Source: JARRQB01 sp965368585
GTDB taxonomy: Bacteria > Pseudomonadota > Gammaproteobacteria > Chromatiales > Chromatiaceae
Direction: 5' to 3'
Length of the DNA stretch: 29,453 bases
Assembly (NCBI GenBank): GCA_965368585.1
Contig: CBDUNM010000047.1
Coordinates: forward strand, 1 to 29,453
Each line of letters starts with the position of its first letter. Within the stretch, counting starts at the first letter, position 1. Below, piece after piece: positions 7,746 to 15,779 of the stretch. The notes under the pieces are model-generated. The model was not told the DNA's origin. It ran no database searches and was given only the letters and a program-made list of their open reading frames with translations. Both the position numbers and the translations under genes were made by a program.

Positions 7746-9083
7746 TCACCTCTTTTTCTTCAGCGGTCCGAATCCGCCGTTGCTCAGCTTTGACCCCTGC
7801 CCCTCGCCGGTCGGTTTACGCCGCTTGCCGACGTTTTTCTTGTCGCGCAGCCGCTGCTTGGGTTTGGCTGACGGCTTCTTGACCGGGTTCCTGGTCTTTT
7901 TCGACCCCACCGCCTTACCCGACGACTTGAGCTTTTTCGGTCCTTTGAACCGGCCTTGCAGCGCCTTGATGACGCGTCGCTCGAACGACTGTCGGGTGTA
8001 ACGTTCGATACTCGCCATCAGGTTCCATTCCCGCGCATTGATCAGCGAGATGGCCAGGCCCTGCTCACCGGCCCGACCGGTTCGCCCGATGCGGTGAATG
8101 TAGTCGTCGCCATTGCGCGCCATATCAAAGTTAATGACCAGGTCGATGCCTTTGACATCGATGCCGCGCGAGGCGATGTCCGTGGCCACCAGCACGTTGA
8201 TGGCGCCACGGTGCAGCAGATCCATGATGCGCTTGCGTGACGGTTGGTCAAGATCGCTGTGCAGCGCGCCGGTTTTCAGCCCCTGCGCGCGCAGGTTTTC
8301 AGCCACCGCGTCGGTTTGCAGTTTGCTGTTGACGAATACCAGCGCTTTTTCGTACGTGCCGTTTTGCAGCAACCAGGCGGTCAAATTCAATTTGTGATCG
8401 AGATCGTCGGCCGGCACGACCTGTTGGCGGATATTGGGGCGCTCGTCGCGCACCGTGTTGAGCAGCAGCGTTTCGGGGTCGCGCAGCACCCCTTTGACCA
8501 TTGTTGCGATGCCGCGGTGGTTGAGCGTCGCCGAAAACAACAGGGTCTGGCGTTCCGGCTTGCAGTAGGAAACGATCTTCAACACGTCATCGCTGAACCC
8601 CATGTCCAGCATCCGGTCTGCCTCGTCCAGTACCAGAACCTCCAGGTCCTTGAAATCGGGCGTTTCTTTTTCCAGATGCTCCAGCAGACGCCCCGGTGTC
8701 GCGACGATAATTTCCGGATTCTTGCGGAAAGTCGCCATCTGAAACTTGAAGCCGGCGCCGCCCATGACCAGACCCGCCTTGACCGGGGAGAAATCCGCCA
8801 GTTTGTTGCAGTGCTTGAACACCTGTTGCGCCAGTTCGCGCGTCGGCACCAGAATCAGGGCACGGGTGGCGCTGTACGGCGCGGGTTTTGCGAGAAACCG
8901 CTGCAGTATCGGCAGCACGAACGCCGCCGTTTTGCCGCTGCCGGTCTCGGCGCTGACCAGAAGGTCCCGGCCACACAACGCGAGTGGTATCACCTGCGCC
9001 TGGACCGGCGTCGGCTCGGTGAACTCCATGGCGGCCAGCGCCTTGAGCAGGCGGTCGTTCAATGCGAATTCGGAGAACAACAA
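7746..9083 (-). CDS. DEAD-box ATP-dependent RNA helicase (SrmB-like tail)
   Basis: The 445-residue protein carries every expected motif in order: a Q-motif region (PTPVQAQ, 25-31), Walker A AETGSGKT (45-52), PTRELA (80-85), TPGR (129-132), DEAD (153-156), SAT (184-186) and HRIGRTGR (330-337). These proteins unwind short RNA duplexes using ATP in the cytoplasm, often in ribosome assembly or cold adaptation. The C-terminal ~75 residues are very basic and include a NVGKRRKPTG stretch resembling the end of E. coli SrmB, which acts in large-subunit assembly. I therefore favour an SrmB-like role without giving a symbol. The start is TTG at 9083, with AGAGG about 9 bases upstream. DUF3820 follows in the same operon. 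The 260 bases to the divergent crcB gene contain no gene. Confidence 0.93.
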   Translation of the reverse strand: MLFSEFALNDRLLKALAAMEFTEPTPVQAQVIPLALCGRDLLVSAETGSGKTAAFVLPILQRFLAKPAPYSATRALILVPTRELAQQVFKHCNKLADFSPVKAGLVMGGAGFKFQMATFRKNPEIIVATPGRLLEHLEKETPDFKDLEVLVLDEADRMLDMGFSDDVLKIVSYCKPERQTLLFSATLNHRGIATMVKGVLRDPETLLLNTVRDERPNIRQQVVPADDLDHKLNLTAWLLQNGTYEKALVFVNSKLQTDAVAENLRAQGLKTGALHSDLDQPSRKRIMDLLHRGAINVLVATDIASRGIDVKGIDLVINFDMARNGDDYIHRIGRTGRAGEQGLAISLINAREWNLMASIERYTRQSFERRVIKALQGRFKGPKKLKSSGKAVGSKKTRNPVKKPSAKPKQRLRDKKNVGKRRKPTGEGQGSKLSNGGFGPLKKKR

Positions 9084-9310
9084 AGATCGGGCCTCTGGAG
9101 TAGGTTGCGCGCGACTGGGCCGCAGCGTGGGTCACCGCGCCAGTATATGCGGGCGCTCGCACGACGCCAACCGGACCTGCCTGACCGCTCGGTGCGATGG
9201 TCGAACGCACCCCGCCAGCGCCAGCTGCGGAGCCAAGTCCTCGCGGCGAGAGGCATGCCATACCCGCGCCGCATCTCACCAACGGGGGAGCAATCGAAGC
9301 ACCAATCCGT

Positions 9311-9316
9311 TAGAAT
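9311..9316 (+). promoter_or_regulatory. Candidate -10 box for the crcB-serS operon
   Basis: TAGAAT differs from the -10 consensus at one position and lies 27 bases before the crcB start. No good -35 match is seen at the right distance. If used, the leader would be only about 20 bases, leaving no room for a fluoride riboswitch, and I see no riboswitch consensus in 9084-9343. Confidence 0.28.
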
Positions 9317-9343
9317 TCGCGCTTTGATCATCACAGGCAGACA

Positions 9344-9718
9344 TTGACTCAGACACTGGCAATCGCCTTGGGCGGAGCAGCGGGCGCCGTGGCGCGTTAT
9401 TGGGCGTCCAACGGCGTGTACGGCATGTTGGGCCGCGGCTTCCCGTACGGTACCCTGTTCGTGAACGTGCTCGGTTCCCTGTTGATGGGCGTGCTGTATA
9501 TCGTGCTGCTCGAGCGCATGAATGTCGGTCCCGAGGTTCGCGGCGTCATGTTGATCGGCTTTCTCGGTGCCTTTACGACCTTTTCAACGTTTTCCATCGA
9601 GACCTTGAATTTGATCGAACAGGCGGCCTACGCGAAGGCAATTGCGAATGCGTTCCTCAGCGTGCTGGTCTGCGTCGGTGCGGCATGGTTGGGCGTGTTG
9701 ATCGGGAGATCCATGTGA
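9344..9718 (+). CDS. crcB: Fluoride ion exporter CrcB/FluC
   Basis: The 124-residue, four-helix protein fits the CrcB/FluC family, whose dual-topology dimers form fluoride channels in the inner membrane. Family signatures are GGAAGAVARYW near the start, the polar NVLGSLLMG segment of helix 2, and GFLGAFTTFSTFSIE in helix 3, containing the phenylalanines and threonine/serine track that line the pore. The start is TTG at 9344 with only a weak purine stretch upstream; no in-frame ATG fits better, because the family motif begins right after this point. It opens an overlapping chain with DUF190 and serS, an arrangement in which one transcript probably serves all three. Confidence 0.93.
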   Translation: MTQTLAIALGGAAGAVARYWASNGVYGMLGRGFPYGTLFVNVLGSLLMGVLYIVLLERMNVGPEVRGVMLIGFLGAFTTFSTFSIETLNLIEQAAYAKAIANAFLSVLVCVGAAWLGVLIGRSM

Positions 9719-10029
9719 ACGATGTCGAAGTCACGGTCGTACGCATATATTGCACAGAGGCGGAGCACAAGCTCGAATCCGTGTTGAAGCTGTTGCACGA
9801 CCGGGAAAAAGTGGCAGGCGTGACGGCGTTTCGCGGCATCGTCGGATTCGGCCGATCGGGTAAGGTGCACACCTCGACCCTGCTCGACGTATCGTTGGAT
9901 CTGCCTGTCGTGATCGAGTTTTTTGACCGCCCCGAGAAGATCGCCCTGGTGTTGGAGCATCTGGCACCGTGGGTCGAACCGGGCCACCTGTTGACCTGGC
10001 CTGCCAAGGCCAATCTGGAAGAAAACTGA
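9715..10029 (+). CDS. DUF190 family protein (PII-like fold)
   Basis: The start is GTG at 9715, overlapping the crcB stop by 4 bases (GTGA), with GGGAG at 9704-9708. The 104-residue product begins VNDVEVTVVRIYCTEAEHK, contains VTAFRGIVGFG and LPVVIEFFDRPEKI, and fits DUF190, a small cytoplasmic family with a PII-like ferredoxin fold. DUF190 genes often sit beside crcB, which suggests a regulatory or accessory role in fluoride export, but a mechanism is not established. It overlaps the serS start by one base (TGATG). Confidence 0.85.
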   Translation: MNDVEVTVVRIYCTEAEHKLESVLKLLHDREKVAGVTAFRGIVGFGRSGKVHTSTLLDVSLDLPVVIEFFDRPEKIALVLEHLAPWVEPGHLLTWPAKANLEEN

Positions 10030-11303
10030 TGCTGGACCCAAAACGCCTGCGGAACGAATTGCACGACGTGGCCGCGCAGCTTGCAAGGCGCGGTATTCGT
10101 TTGGATACGGCGCTGATTCTCAAACTGGAAGAACAGCGTAAAGCCCTGCAGGTACAGACACAGGATCTGCAGAACACCCGCAATACGCGCTCCAAGGCCA
10201 TCGGTAAAGCGAAGGCCTCGGGCGAGGATATTCAACCGCTGCTTGATGAAGTGGCGAGCCTGGGTGACCAACTCAAAGCGGCGCAGGACGGACTCAATGC
10301 GCTGCGGAACGAGTTGGAGGATATCGCCCTAGGGATTCCCAATCTTCCGCATGCAAGCGTGCCCGACGGCGCCACCGAGGCAGACAATCGGGAGGAGCGA
10401 CGCTGGGGCGATCCGCGGACGTTCGACTTCGAGACCAGGGATCATGTCGATCTGGGCGCAATAAACGGTTGGATGGATTTCGACGCGGCAGCGAAGATCA
10501 CCGGATCGCGTTTCGTGGTCCTGTCCGGACCCATGGCGCGGCTGCAGCGGGCTTTGACCCAGTTTATGCTCGACACCCACACGAGCGAACACGGCTATAC
10601 CGAGGTCTACGTGCCTTTCATGGTCAACGCCGACAGCTTGCGGGGCACGGGACAATTACCGAAGTTTGAAGAAGACCTGTTCAAGCTCAATGGCGAACAG
10701 GAGTACTACCTGATTCCCACCGCCGAGGTGCCGGTGACCAACCTGGTCCGTGATCTGATCGTCGACGCCGAACACATGCCACGCAGATGGGTCGCGCATA
10801 CGCCCTGCTTCCGTTCCGAGGCAGGGTCTTACGGCAAGGATACGCGCGGCATGATCCGCCAGCATCAGTTCGACAAGGTCGAACTGGTGATGGCGGTTCG
10901 TCCTGAGGATTCCTTTGCGGCCCTGGAGACCTTGACCGGACATGCCGAGGCGGTTTTACAAAGGCTCAATCTACCTTATCGGGTCGTTACGCTGTGCACC
11001 GGCGATCTGGGTTTCTCGGCCACCAAGACCTACGACCTGGAAGTATGGCTGCCGGGGCAGGGCAGGTACCGGGAAATCTCGTCGTGTTCGAACTTCGTGG
11101 ATTTTCAGGCTCGCCGCCTGCAGGCGCGCTGGCGCAACCCGGAAACAGGCAAGCCGGAACTGGTGCATACGCTGAACGGTTCCGGTCTGGCGGTCGGCAG
11201 GACCCTGGTCGCGGTTCTGGAGAACTATCAACAGGCCGACGGCAGGATCAGTGTGCCCGATGCGTTGCGGCCCTATATGGGTGGCCTGGAAACGCTTGCC
11301 TGA
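10029..11303 (+). CDS. serS: Seryl-tRNA synthetase
   Basis: Class II aminoacyl-tRNA synthetase that charges tRNA-Ser (and tRNA-Sec) with serine in the cytoplasm. The ATG at 10029 sits in TGATG, overlapping the DUF190 stop; the resulting 424 residues match the normal SerS length. Residues ~1-110 form the long antiparallel coiled coil that holds the tRNA variable arm (LKLEEQRKALQVQTQ onward). The catalytic part has TGQLPKFEEDLFKL, motif 2 with FRSEAGSYGKDTRG (Arg262) and motif 3 ending GSGLAVGRTLVAVLENYQ (Arg391). A tRNA-Ser gene lies about 2.3 kb downstream on the same strand, though separated by leftward genes. Confidence 0.97.
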   Translation: MLDPKRLRNELHDVAAQLARRGIRLDTALILKLEEQRKALQVQTQDLQNTRNTRSKAIGKAKASGEDIQPLLDEVASLGDQLKAAQDGLNALRNELEDIALGIPNLPHASVPDGATEADNREERRWGDPRTFDFETRDHVDLGAINGWMDFDAAAKITGSRFVVLSGPMARLQRALTQFMLDTHTSEHGYTEVYVPFMVNADSLRGTGQLPKFEEDLFKLNGEQEYYLIPTAEVPVTNLVRDLIVDAEHMPRRWVAHTPCFRSEAGSYGKDTRGMIRQHQFDKVELVMAVRPEDSFAALETLTGHAEAVLQRLNLPYRVVTLCTGDLGFSATKTYDLEVWLPGQGRYREISSCSNFVDFQARRLQARWRNPETGKPELVHTLNGSGLAVGRTLVAVLENYQQADGRISVPDALRPYMGGLETLA

Positions 11304-11364
11304 ATGACTCGGGACACTGGGTTGAAGACCCGGATCGCAGAAGCTTGAGGTGACGGCATGGAGG

Positions 11365-12333
11365 TCAGTCCTCCAGCAGCAATTGATGCAGTATGAGGAG
11401 CAGTCTGGTAGCAGTGGCCGACCTTGGAGGCTCGCCTACACTCGACCAGCTACGAAACCAAGCATCCACAAGGCCGGGCACTTGATCGAAAACGGTAACA
11501 TGATCGCCTGAGGTGATAACGTATTCACTCGGTGCGCCGGCCGGCAGTCGGTCGATGATTTTCGCTCTTTCGTAAAAGCCAAAGATGGGATCTTCGGTGC
11601 CCACGAGTAAATACCAGGGTGGTTTGACCGCCGGTAGTACGTCGTTGAAATCCGGCGTGATGGTCAAATCGTGATACGAAAGATAGATTTCGGCCGTTGT
11701 ACGCATCAACTGGAGATCGCCGTACCAGGTGTAGTAATCGGCGATTTCGTCACCTCGACCATCGGCCACCATACTGCGTGCCTGTTCGACGGAGGGCGCT
11801 GTTTCCCGCACCACGGTCGTCGACAGCGGCAGCATATGACCCGGCGCAATAGCGACCATGGCCTCCAGGTCGTGGCCCTCCAGTGAGGAATGGATAAACG
11901 TGTGCATGCCGCCCATACTGTGCCCGATCAGCATGACCCGCATACCGCGCGCACGTTCCGCCGCAATCAGATCCGCCAGATAATTCAGCCCCTGACACTG
12001 GGTGCCGTCCCACAACCATGACCAGGGCATGTTGGGGATAATCACGGTGTAGCCGCGGCTGACGAAGGCCGTCCGTGGGGCTTCGAAGAAGCTGGAGAAT
12101 TGACTGCCGCCCTTGCCGTGCACGAGAATGATGCTAACGTCGCCGGTGGGATGTTCGGGAGACCGCGCCGGTGCATAGGCGGGCGTGTAGGGCGGTGCAG
12201 ATTCGCAGTTTGGAACGGCAGCAACCGCGATCCTTGGCGCCATCAAGACCAAGACAACCATTGCCGCGAATCGTACGCCGATGGCTGGACACATTAGGCA
12301 TCTTCGATAGATAGCCGTATCGCTTAATTCCAT
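11365..12333 (-). CDS. Exported alpha/beta hydrolase
   Basis: 322 residues from an ATG at 12333; an internal ATG at 12294 (Met14) would put MCPAIGVRFAAMVVLVLMAP directly at the N-terminus and gives the cleaner signal peptide, so the true start may be there. The alpha/beta hydrolase fold is supported by VHGKGG (oxyanion loop), the nucleophile elbow GHSMGG with Ser139, Asp248 in GTEDPIF and His278 in SGDHV, which form a complete triad in the right order. Likely a periplasmic esterase, lipase or amidase; the substrate cannot be told. It is convergent with serS (61 bases apart) and transcribed in the same direction as the small membrane protein and yccA, but has its own candidate promoter. Confidence 0.85.
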   Translation of the reverse strand: MELSDTAIYRRCLMCPAIGVRFAAMVVLVLMAPRIAVAAVPNCESAPPYTPAYAPARSPEHPTGDVSIILVHGKGGSQFSSFFEAPRTAFVSRGYTVIIPNMPWSWLWDGTQCQGLNYLADLIAAERARGMRVMLIGHSMGGMHTFIHSSLEGHDLEAMVAIAPGHMLPLSTTVVRETAPSVEQARSMVADGRGDEIADYYTWYGDLQLMRTTAEIYLSYHDLTITPDFNDVLPAVKPPWYLLVGTEDPIFGFYERAKIIDRLPAGAPSEYVITSGDHVTVFDQVPGLVDAWFRSWSSVGEPPRSATATRLLLILHQLLLED

Positions 12334-12373
12334 TTGTCGTGATCCCGCCAGAAATTGTCGCTACTTGCGATAT

Positions 12374-12379
12374 ATTGTA
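12374..12379 (-). promoter_or_regulatory. Candidate -10 box for the alpha/beta hydrolase
   Basis: Read leftward, TACAAT matches the -10 consensus at five of six positions and is followed by an AT-rich run, about 40 bases before the ATG at 12333. The -35 region 17 bases away (TCTCGC) is poor. Confidence 0.33.
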
Positions 12380-12421
12380 GCGAACCGGTCCGGCGCGCGA
12401 GACGCCTCTTACGACGGGTGA

Positions 12422-12610
12422 CTAACGCACCATCGAAATGAGCAGCAGAATAAACAGCACGACCCCCACCAGCGGAAGCAGGGCGGCGTTCCAATCGCCC
12501 TTTTGAGCTTTCGGGCCGTGTTTGGTCCACCATTTAAAAGCCGGATATAGCACCACGATAAACATGATCAGCATCGCGGCCTGGGCGATTTTCATCCAGT
12601 CGAAATCCAT
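12422..12610 (-). CDS. Small two-helix membrane protein, function unknown
   Basis: Sixty-two residues from an ATG with a strong GAGGA site 5 bases or so upstream. The product has two clear membrane segments (AAMLIMFIVVLYPAF and LLPLVGVVLFILLLISM) joined by a basic, tryptophan-containing loop (KWWTKHGPKAQKGDW). I do not recognise a named family. It follows yccA, but a strong terminator lies between them only 27 bases ahead of its start. Confidence 0.72.
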   Translation of the reverse strand: MDFDWMKIAQAAMLIMFIVVLYPAFKWWTKHGPKAQKGDWNAALLPLVGVVLFILLLISMVR

Positions 12611-12637
12611 CGTATTCCTCTACCGTATGCGCCAACG

Positions 12638-12663
12638 AAAAACCCCGGCGCGTGGCCGGGGTT
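12638..12663 (-). terminator. Rho-independent terminator after yccA
   Basis: Read leftward, AACCCCGGC - CACGC - GCCGGGGTT forms a perfect 9-bp GC-rich stem with a 5-base loop, followed by TTT (five T in all counting the stem end). It begins 27 bases after the yccA stop. It points leftward only; the other strand has no T run. Confidence 0.8.
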
Positions 12664-12689
12664 GCATCACTTGGGACGGATGCCGGCGG

Positions 12690-13358
12690 TCATTCGTCGC
12701 CCATTATCCCCAGCAAGGTGAGCAGGTTGATAAAAATGTTGAAGATGCTCAGGTACAGACCGAAGGTGGCCATGATGTAATTGGTTTCGCCACCGCTGAT
12801 GATTCGGCTGGTATCAAACAGGATAAAACCGCTCATCAGCAGGATGATGCCGGCGGATACCGCCAGCGACAGCGCGGGCAGGCTCAGGAAAATGTTGGCC
12901 AGTGCTGCAATCAGCACCACCATCATTCCGGCAAACAGAAAGCCGCCCATAAAGCTGAAGTCGCGCTTGGCGGTGAGCGCGTAGCCGGACAGCGCCAAAA
13001 AGATGATGCCTGTGCCACCCATCGCCGTGGCGATGATCTCAGGACCTTTCGGGAGCGAGAGATACATGCTCAAAAGCGGACCCAGTCCGAATCCGAGCAG
13101 GCCCGTGATCAGGAATATTACCCCTATTCCGCTCGTGGAATTGGCGGTTTTCGGGAGGACAAATATTCCCACCACCATCGCGGCAATAAACGACACCAAG
13201 TAGGTCATTGGCGGCATGGCCAGCGCCATCGATGCTGCCGCCGTGATCGCACTAAAAATGAGCGTCGCGGAGAGCAGAATATAGGTGTTTTTCAGAACCT
13301 TGTTGGTCGAAACCACCTGGCCTTGCGGACGGGCTACGGCTTGATCGAATTGGTTCAT
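12690..13358 (-). CDS. yccA: Bax inhibitor-1/YccA family membrane protein
   Basis: 222 residues with seven hydrophobic segments, fitting the BI-1/TMBIM family. The N-terminus (VLKNTYILLSATLIFSA) and the last helices (LMSGFILFDTSRII, then YIMATFGLYLSIFNIF) are typical of the YccA branch. In E. coli YccA binds the FtsH protease and protects the SecY translocon from degradation; other BI-1 members are pH-sensitive calcium leak channels, with two aspartates in the last helices. The start at 13358 is supported by AGGAG upstream. The gene ends at a strong terminator (12638-12663). Confidence 0.92.
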   Translation of the reverse strand: MNQFDQAVARPQGQVVSTNKVLKNTYILLSATLIFSAITAAASMALAMPPMTYLVSFIAAMVVGIFVLPKTANSTSGIGVIFLITGLLGFGLGPLLSMYLSLPKGPEIIATAMGGTGIIFLALSGYALTAKRDFSFMGGFLFAGMMVVLIAALANIFLSLPALSLAVSAGIILLMSGFILFDTSRIISGGETNYIMATFGLYLSIFNIFINLLTLLGIMGDE

Positions 13359-13499
13359 TTTATCAACAACTCCTGGTTTGTTTCGTTAAACGCATTGGTA
13401 AGACAGCCCTTGATGTTCGGGGTTCCGAAGCAGCATACCTAACCGAATGCAAAGATCAAATCTTAACGCTCTCGAGTTGATAGCTGGGGCCAACAAGTC

Positions 13500-13527
13500 T
13501 TGTTTTCAATATGGATTTCGGTATCCT
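13500..13527 (+). promoter_or_regulatory. Candidate promoter of the tRNA-Ser gene
   Basis: TTGTTT (13500-13505) and TATCCT (13522-13527) are separated by 16 bases and end 37 bases before the tRNA. The -35 has four and the -10 four of six consensus bases, and the spacing is acceptable for sigma-70. Confidence 0.38.
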
Positions 13528-13564
13528 GCGCAGGCGACCGGCGATCGATCGCGGGTAACAACTT

Positions 13565-13655
13565 GGAGAGGTGGCAGAGCGGTTGAATGCACCGGTCTTG
13601 AAAACCGGCATGGGTGAGTAGCCCATCCAGGGTTCGAATCCCTGCCTCTCCGCCA
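13565..13655 (+). tRNA. tRNA-Ser (anticodon UGA)
   Basis: The acceptor strands GGAGAGG and CCTCTCC pair and the gene encodes its own CCA end (13653-13655). The anticodon stem CCGGT/ACCGG encloses the loop CTTGAAA, placing anticodon TGA at 13599-13601, which reads UCA and related serine codons. A long variable arm (CATGGGTGAGTAGCCCATC) is as expected of class II tRNA-Ser, and GGTTCGAATCC gives the T arm. Total length 91 bases. Confidence 0.97.
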
Positions 13656-13903
13656 AAATCAACGAGTTACGGTATCTCTTTGCCATCCTTAGACACCTGA
13701 TCCAGCGGCGTAAGTAGGCATTTTGTCACCGTGCCACCGGCCCCCTGGAGGTGATTGTGCGACGGGTGTCGGTATCCAGAACCCGTCGGTTGTCTTCAGG
13801 CCGTGATTGCCTGAACACGGCAACCGCCGCGCAAAGTCGCGGCGTCGGGACGTCGCCGCCGGGTCCTTCAGACCATCTTTCCGTTCAATGGAATCCACAT
13901 TCG

Positions 13904-15346
13904 ATGCAATCACGAGCCCGCACCCGTAAGACGAAAATCGTAGCCACCGTCGGACCCGCCTGTGACTCGGCCGCCAAACTCGAAGCCATGCTGGGTGCGG
14001 GGATGAACGTGGCGCGCCTCAACCTTTCGCACGGGACGCTGGACGAGCACAAGGGGAGGTTGGAGCGTATCCGCGAGGCGTCCACGAACACCGGCATACC
14101 GGTCGCCATCATGATCGATACCCGCGGCATAGAGATCCGCACTGGACGCATCACCGACGGCGTGGCCGAACTGGTATCAGGCGCCCTGTTTACGCTCTAT
14201 GCAGACGGCCGCAGCGGTGACGCCCGCGGCGTCAGCGTCTCCTACCAGCGTTTGGCGCAGGAAGTGAATCCGGGCGACACCGTCCTCCTGGACGACGGCG
14301 CCATGGAACTGACCGTGCAATCCATCGCGGAACGTGAAATCCGCTGCCAGGTGATCGTGGGCGGGATGCTGCGTGAGAACAAGGGCGTCAATCTGCCGAA
14401 CACCCAGTTGTCGGTCACGGCCGTAGACCCGGAATCGCGGGACGACGTGGTGCGCGAGCTGTCATTCGCCGCGGAAAACGACGTCGAGTATATCGCCGCT
14501 TCCTTCGTGCAAAGCGCGGACGATGTAAACCGGATGCGGGAAATTCTGTTGGAACGCGGCGTTGAAATCCCGATCATCGCCAAAATCGAGAACCGGGCCG
14601 GGGTGGAGAACCTGGAGTCCATCGTGGTCGCGTCCGACGGGGTCATGGTGGCCCGAGGTGACCTCGGCGTGGAGCTGCCGATGGCGGATGTCCCCAGCAC
14701 CCAGAAAAAAATCATCAGGATCACGGTTGCCAACGGCAAGCCGGTCATCACTGCGACCCAGATGCTTGCGTCCATGGAGCTCAACCCAAAGCCGACCCGC
14801 GCCGAAGCCAGCGACGTCGCCAACGCAATCCTGGACGGCAGTTCGGCGATTATGCTATCCGGCGAAACCGCGGCCGGTCGCTTTCCCATCGAAGCCGTGA
14901 GGACGATGAGCGAACTGGCGATACGTGCCGAGATCTCGCTGCGCGAGTACGGTTACCTGCAGCGCATCCTGCCGCACCCGTCCAACGTCATTACGGAATC
15001 GGTCAGCGAGTCCGCCGCGCGCATGGCGCAACAGCTTGGCGCCGCGGCCATTGTCAGTCTGTCCGAAACCGGCTTCACCTCCAGGCTGGTTTCCAAACAC
15101 CGCCCCGAGTGTCCGATTCTTGCCGTCACGGCCTCGGAAAAGGTGTCCCGGCGGCTGTGCATGAACTGGGGCGTTGTGCCTATCCTCTATCAGGATGAGC
15201 TCTCGGATGCAGGCAGAATTTCCTTCGCCATCGAACAGGGCAAGATCAGAAACATCGTGCAAGCGGGTGATATCCTTATCGTCACGTCCGGCCACAGCCA
15301 AACGGCCGGCGGTACGGATTTGATCAGGGTCTTGACCGTGGACTAA
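13904..15346 (+). CDS. pyk: Pyruvate kinase
   Basis: Catalyses phosphoenolpyruvate + ADP to pyruvate + ATP, the last step of glycolysis, in the cytoplasm. The frame is open from 13751, but homology begins at RTRKTKIVATVGPACD, so the ATG at 13904 is chosen (480 residues, normal length); the ribosome site is weak. Visible signatures: NVARLNLSHG, IAKIENRAGVENL with the catalytic Lys227, MVARGDLGVELP, and TATQMLASM followed by PTRAEASDVANAILDG and the conserved SGETAAG. The C-terminal domain (about 350-480) is intact. One deviation: the motif usually reading DTKGPEIRTG is DTRGIEIRTG here. The region 13656-13903 between the tRNA and this gene holds nothing else recognisable. Confidence 0.95.
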   Translation: MQSRARTRKTKIVATVGPACDSAAKLEAMLGAGMNVARLNLSHGTLDEHKGRLERIREASTNTGIPVAIMIDTRGIEIRTGRITDGVAELVSGALFTLYADGRSGDARGVSVSYQRLAQEVNPGDTVLLDDGAMELTVQSIAEREIRCQVIVGGMLRENKGVNLPNTQLSVTAVDPESRDDVVRELSFAAENDVEYIAASFVQSADDVNRMREILLERGVEIPIIAKIENRAGVENLESIVVASDGVMVARGDLGVELPMADVPSTQKKIIRITVANGKPVITATQMLASMELNPKPTRAEASDVANAILDGSSAIMLSGETAAGRFPIEAVRTMSELAIRAEISLREYGYLQRILPHPSNVITESVSESAARMAQQLGAAAIVSLSETGFTSRLVSKHRPECPILAVTASEKVSRRLCMNWGVVPILYQDELSDAGRISFAIEQGKIRNIVQAGDILIVTSGHSQTAGGTDLIRVLTVD

Positions 15347-15779
15347 ATGGCGGGGCACACGGGCCAACCGCGGCTTGTGCTGGCCGTCATTGGCGCGCGC
15401 CCATCGATTGACTAACCTTCCACCAACGCACTACCCACCGAGTTCGTCACAGCGACACTGGGACAAGGTGCGGTAATTCTCTCCGGGCCACGCGTCACCG
15501 ACAACACCAGCCCGCATCGGGTTTCACGCCGACGGCGCCACTCATTGCGCGCAGCGGTACGAGTCCGGGCGGGTTCCGGGAACGAATAGCCTTCCGGGGC
15601 GGGTTCCAGCCACCCTTCTCGCAGCGAAAGATTGTCCCAGGCCGGTCGACAACCTAAATGGAACGACTGGTTTCGCGCGCTAAACGGATTTTGCGGCAAG
15701 CACCTGGGGTCTTTGGTGACGTTACTTCTACCGCCGCGTGGGACGCCGTGAATTGCCTGGTCATGGGGTGGCGGCCGGC
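15347..15779. other. Intergenic region, no supported gene
   Basis: Between pyruvate kinase and the barrel-like gene I find no convincing coding frame, RNA gene or terminator. A leftward open frame at 15412-15699 starts at TTG, lacks a ribosome site and has an arginine-rich composition typical of chance frames in GC-rich DNA. Confidence 0.5.

Noticed and set aside
9084..9343. Fluoride riboswitch ahead of crcB
   Set aside because: I looked for the conserved riboswitch core and did not find it; the candidate promoter would leave a leader of only ~20 bases.
8244..9347. Rightward 367-codon frame opposite the helicase
   Set aside because: Antisense to an unmistakable DEAD-box gene and without protein-like features or a ribosome site.
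13565..13655. tRNA-Ser as an integration site of a genomic island
   Set aside because: No integrase is nearby and no repeat of the tRNA 3' end was seen downstream; the following gene is pyruvate kinase.
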